Positions 24,136-24,537 of a DNA stretch of 24,537 nucleotides are shown here, piece after piece. This stretch comes from Dehalococcoidia bacterium UBA2979 (GTDB lineage: Bacteria > Chloroflexota > Dehalococcoidia > UBA2979): NCBI GenBank assembly GCA_002348225.1, contig DEAP01000013.1, positions 1 through 24,537 of the forward strand. Direction: 5' to 3'. Position 1 is the first letter of the stretch. Each line of letters opens with the position of its first letter. The notes under the pieces were generated by a model. That model did no database searches. It saw only the letters and a list, made by a program, of their open reading frames with translations, and was not told the origin of the DNA. The translations under genes and the position numbers were made by a program.

Positions 24136-24537
24136 CTAGGCCGAATCTTCGTCCTGCTGCTCACGGAAAAAGTTTTCAATCTCGTCGACGATTTCGTCGC
24201 TATCTGGCAGGACGTCTGATTCATCCGAAGCATCCGATTCTGGGTTCTCTATCTTATCTGCCAGCGCCGCCAAATCAGGATCTTTGTTCAGCTCGCCTTC
24301 GATTCTAGCCTCCCAACGGGTAATCCTACTTTCCATATCATGCAGAGACATCTCCAGTCCAAAAGTACTATTGATTCGTTTAAGCAGAGCCAATTGACAA
24401 CGAGGATTTTTGCCGGAGCCTAGGTAGTATGGCGCGTTGGCCCAAAGGGATGCCGACGGTATACCAGCATCCCGCAAGGCCTCGGACATCACTCCTACAA
24501 TGCCTGTAGGGCCCTCATAACTGCCCCGAGTACGAGG
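24136..24537 (-). CDS. PAC2-family protein, 3' part (start outside window)
   Basis: The frame is open from the window edge to a stop at 24136-24138, so only the C-terminal 133 residues are seen. Near the edge is the segment YEGPTGIVGVMSEAL, then GIPSASLWANAPYYLG, both typical of bacterial PAC2 (proteasome-assembly-chaperone-like) proteins of Actinobacteria and Chloroflexota. A helical region follows, then a long acidic tail rich in Asp, Glu and Ser (about the last 40 residues). An internal GTG/ATG at 24489-24492 exists, but the conserved sequence continues upstream of it, so it is not the real start. It sits upstream of the pyr promoter on the same strand. Function in bacteria is poorly known. 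Confidence 0.85.
   Translation of the reverse strand, partial: PRTRGSYEGPTGIVGVMSEALRDAGIPSASLWANAPYYLGSGKNPRCQLALLKRINSTFGLEMSLHDMESRITRWEARIEGELNKDPDLAALADKIENPESDASDESDVLPDSDEIVDEIENFFREQQDEDSA

Overview
The window looks like part of the chromosome of an aerobic, free-living bacterium. The best guess is a Chloroflexota member of the marine SAR202/Dehalococcoidia kind. The hints are a PAC2-family protein beside the pyrimidine genes, small CxxC zinc proteins, a SURF1 protein implying haem-copper oxidase, frequent TTG/GTG starts, and base composition around the mid-40s percent GC. This placement is inference. I see no rRNA, insertion sequence, CRISPR array or phage gene.

Left part (1-11.2 kb) is metabolic housekeeping and accessory genes. 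It opens with the 3' end of a zinc-finger gene. A minus-strand set follows: ThuA-like protein, nitroreductase-like protein and crotonase-family protein. A ketopantoate-reductase-like gene diverges from that set. Next come an SSAT-like GNAT acetyltransferase and a plus-strand run of YyaL/DUF255 protein, MFS exporter, a second crotonase paralogue, SURF1 and threonine synthase. A small membrane protein lies convergent to threonine synthase.

Middle part (11.2-14.9 kb) holds tRNA-Pro(UGG), pyrD (class 1B) and a 70-residue zinc protein on the minus strand. After an AT-rich spacer come three tightly coupled plus-strand genes: an Mrp-type P-loop ATPase, a NYN-domain protein with a long basic tail, and a 68-residue membrane protein.

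Right part (14.9-24.1 kb) is a long minus-strand pyrimidine operon in the order pyrR, pyrB, pyrC, carA, a 2H-phosphoesterase-like gene, carB, pyrK. Four-base start/stop overlaps join pyrR-pyrB, pyrB-pyrC and carA-2H. These enzymes make carbamoyl phosphate (CarAB), carbamoyl aspartate (PyrB), dihydroorotate (PyrC) and orotate (PyrD with PyrK). pyrE and pyrF are not in the window.

The most interesting feature is the leader of this operon. A PyrR-box-like sequence contains a strong Shine-Dalgarno. Six bases later a 40-codon ORF starts, runs in frame through an intrinsic terminator, and stops on the pyrR start codon (TAATG). This suggests PyrR control combined with leader translation, resembling a hybrid of Bacillus PyrR attenuation, mycobacterial PyrR translational repression and the enterobacterial pyrBI leader. 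The second notable feature is the unassigned 2H-like gene locked between carA and carB. The window ends in the body of a PAC2-family gene upstream of the pyr leader.
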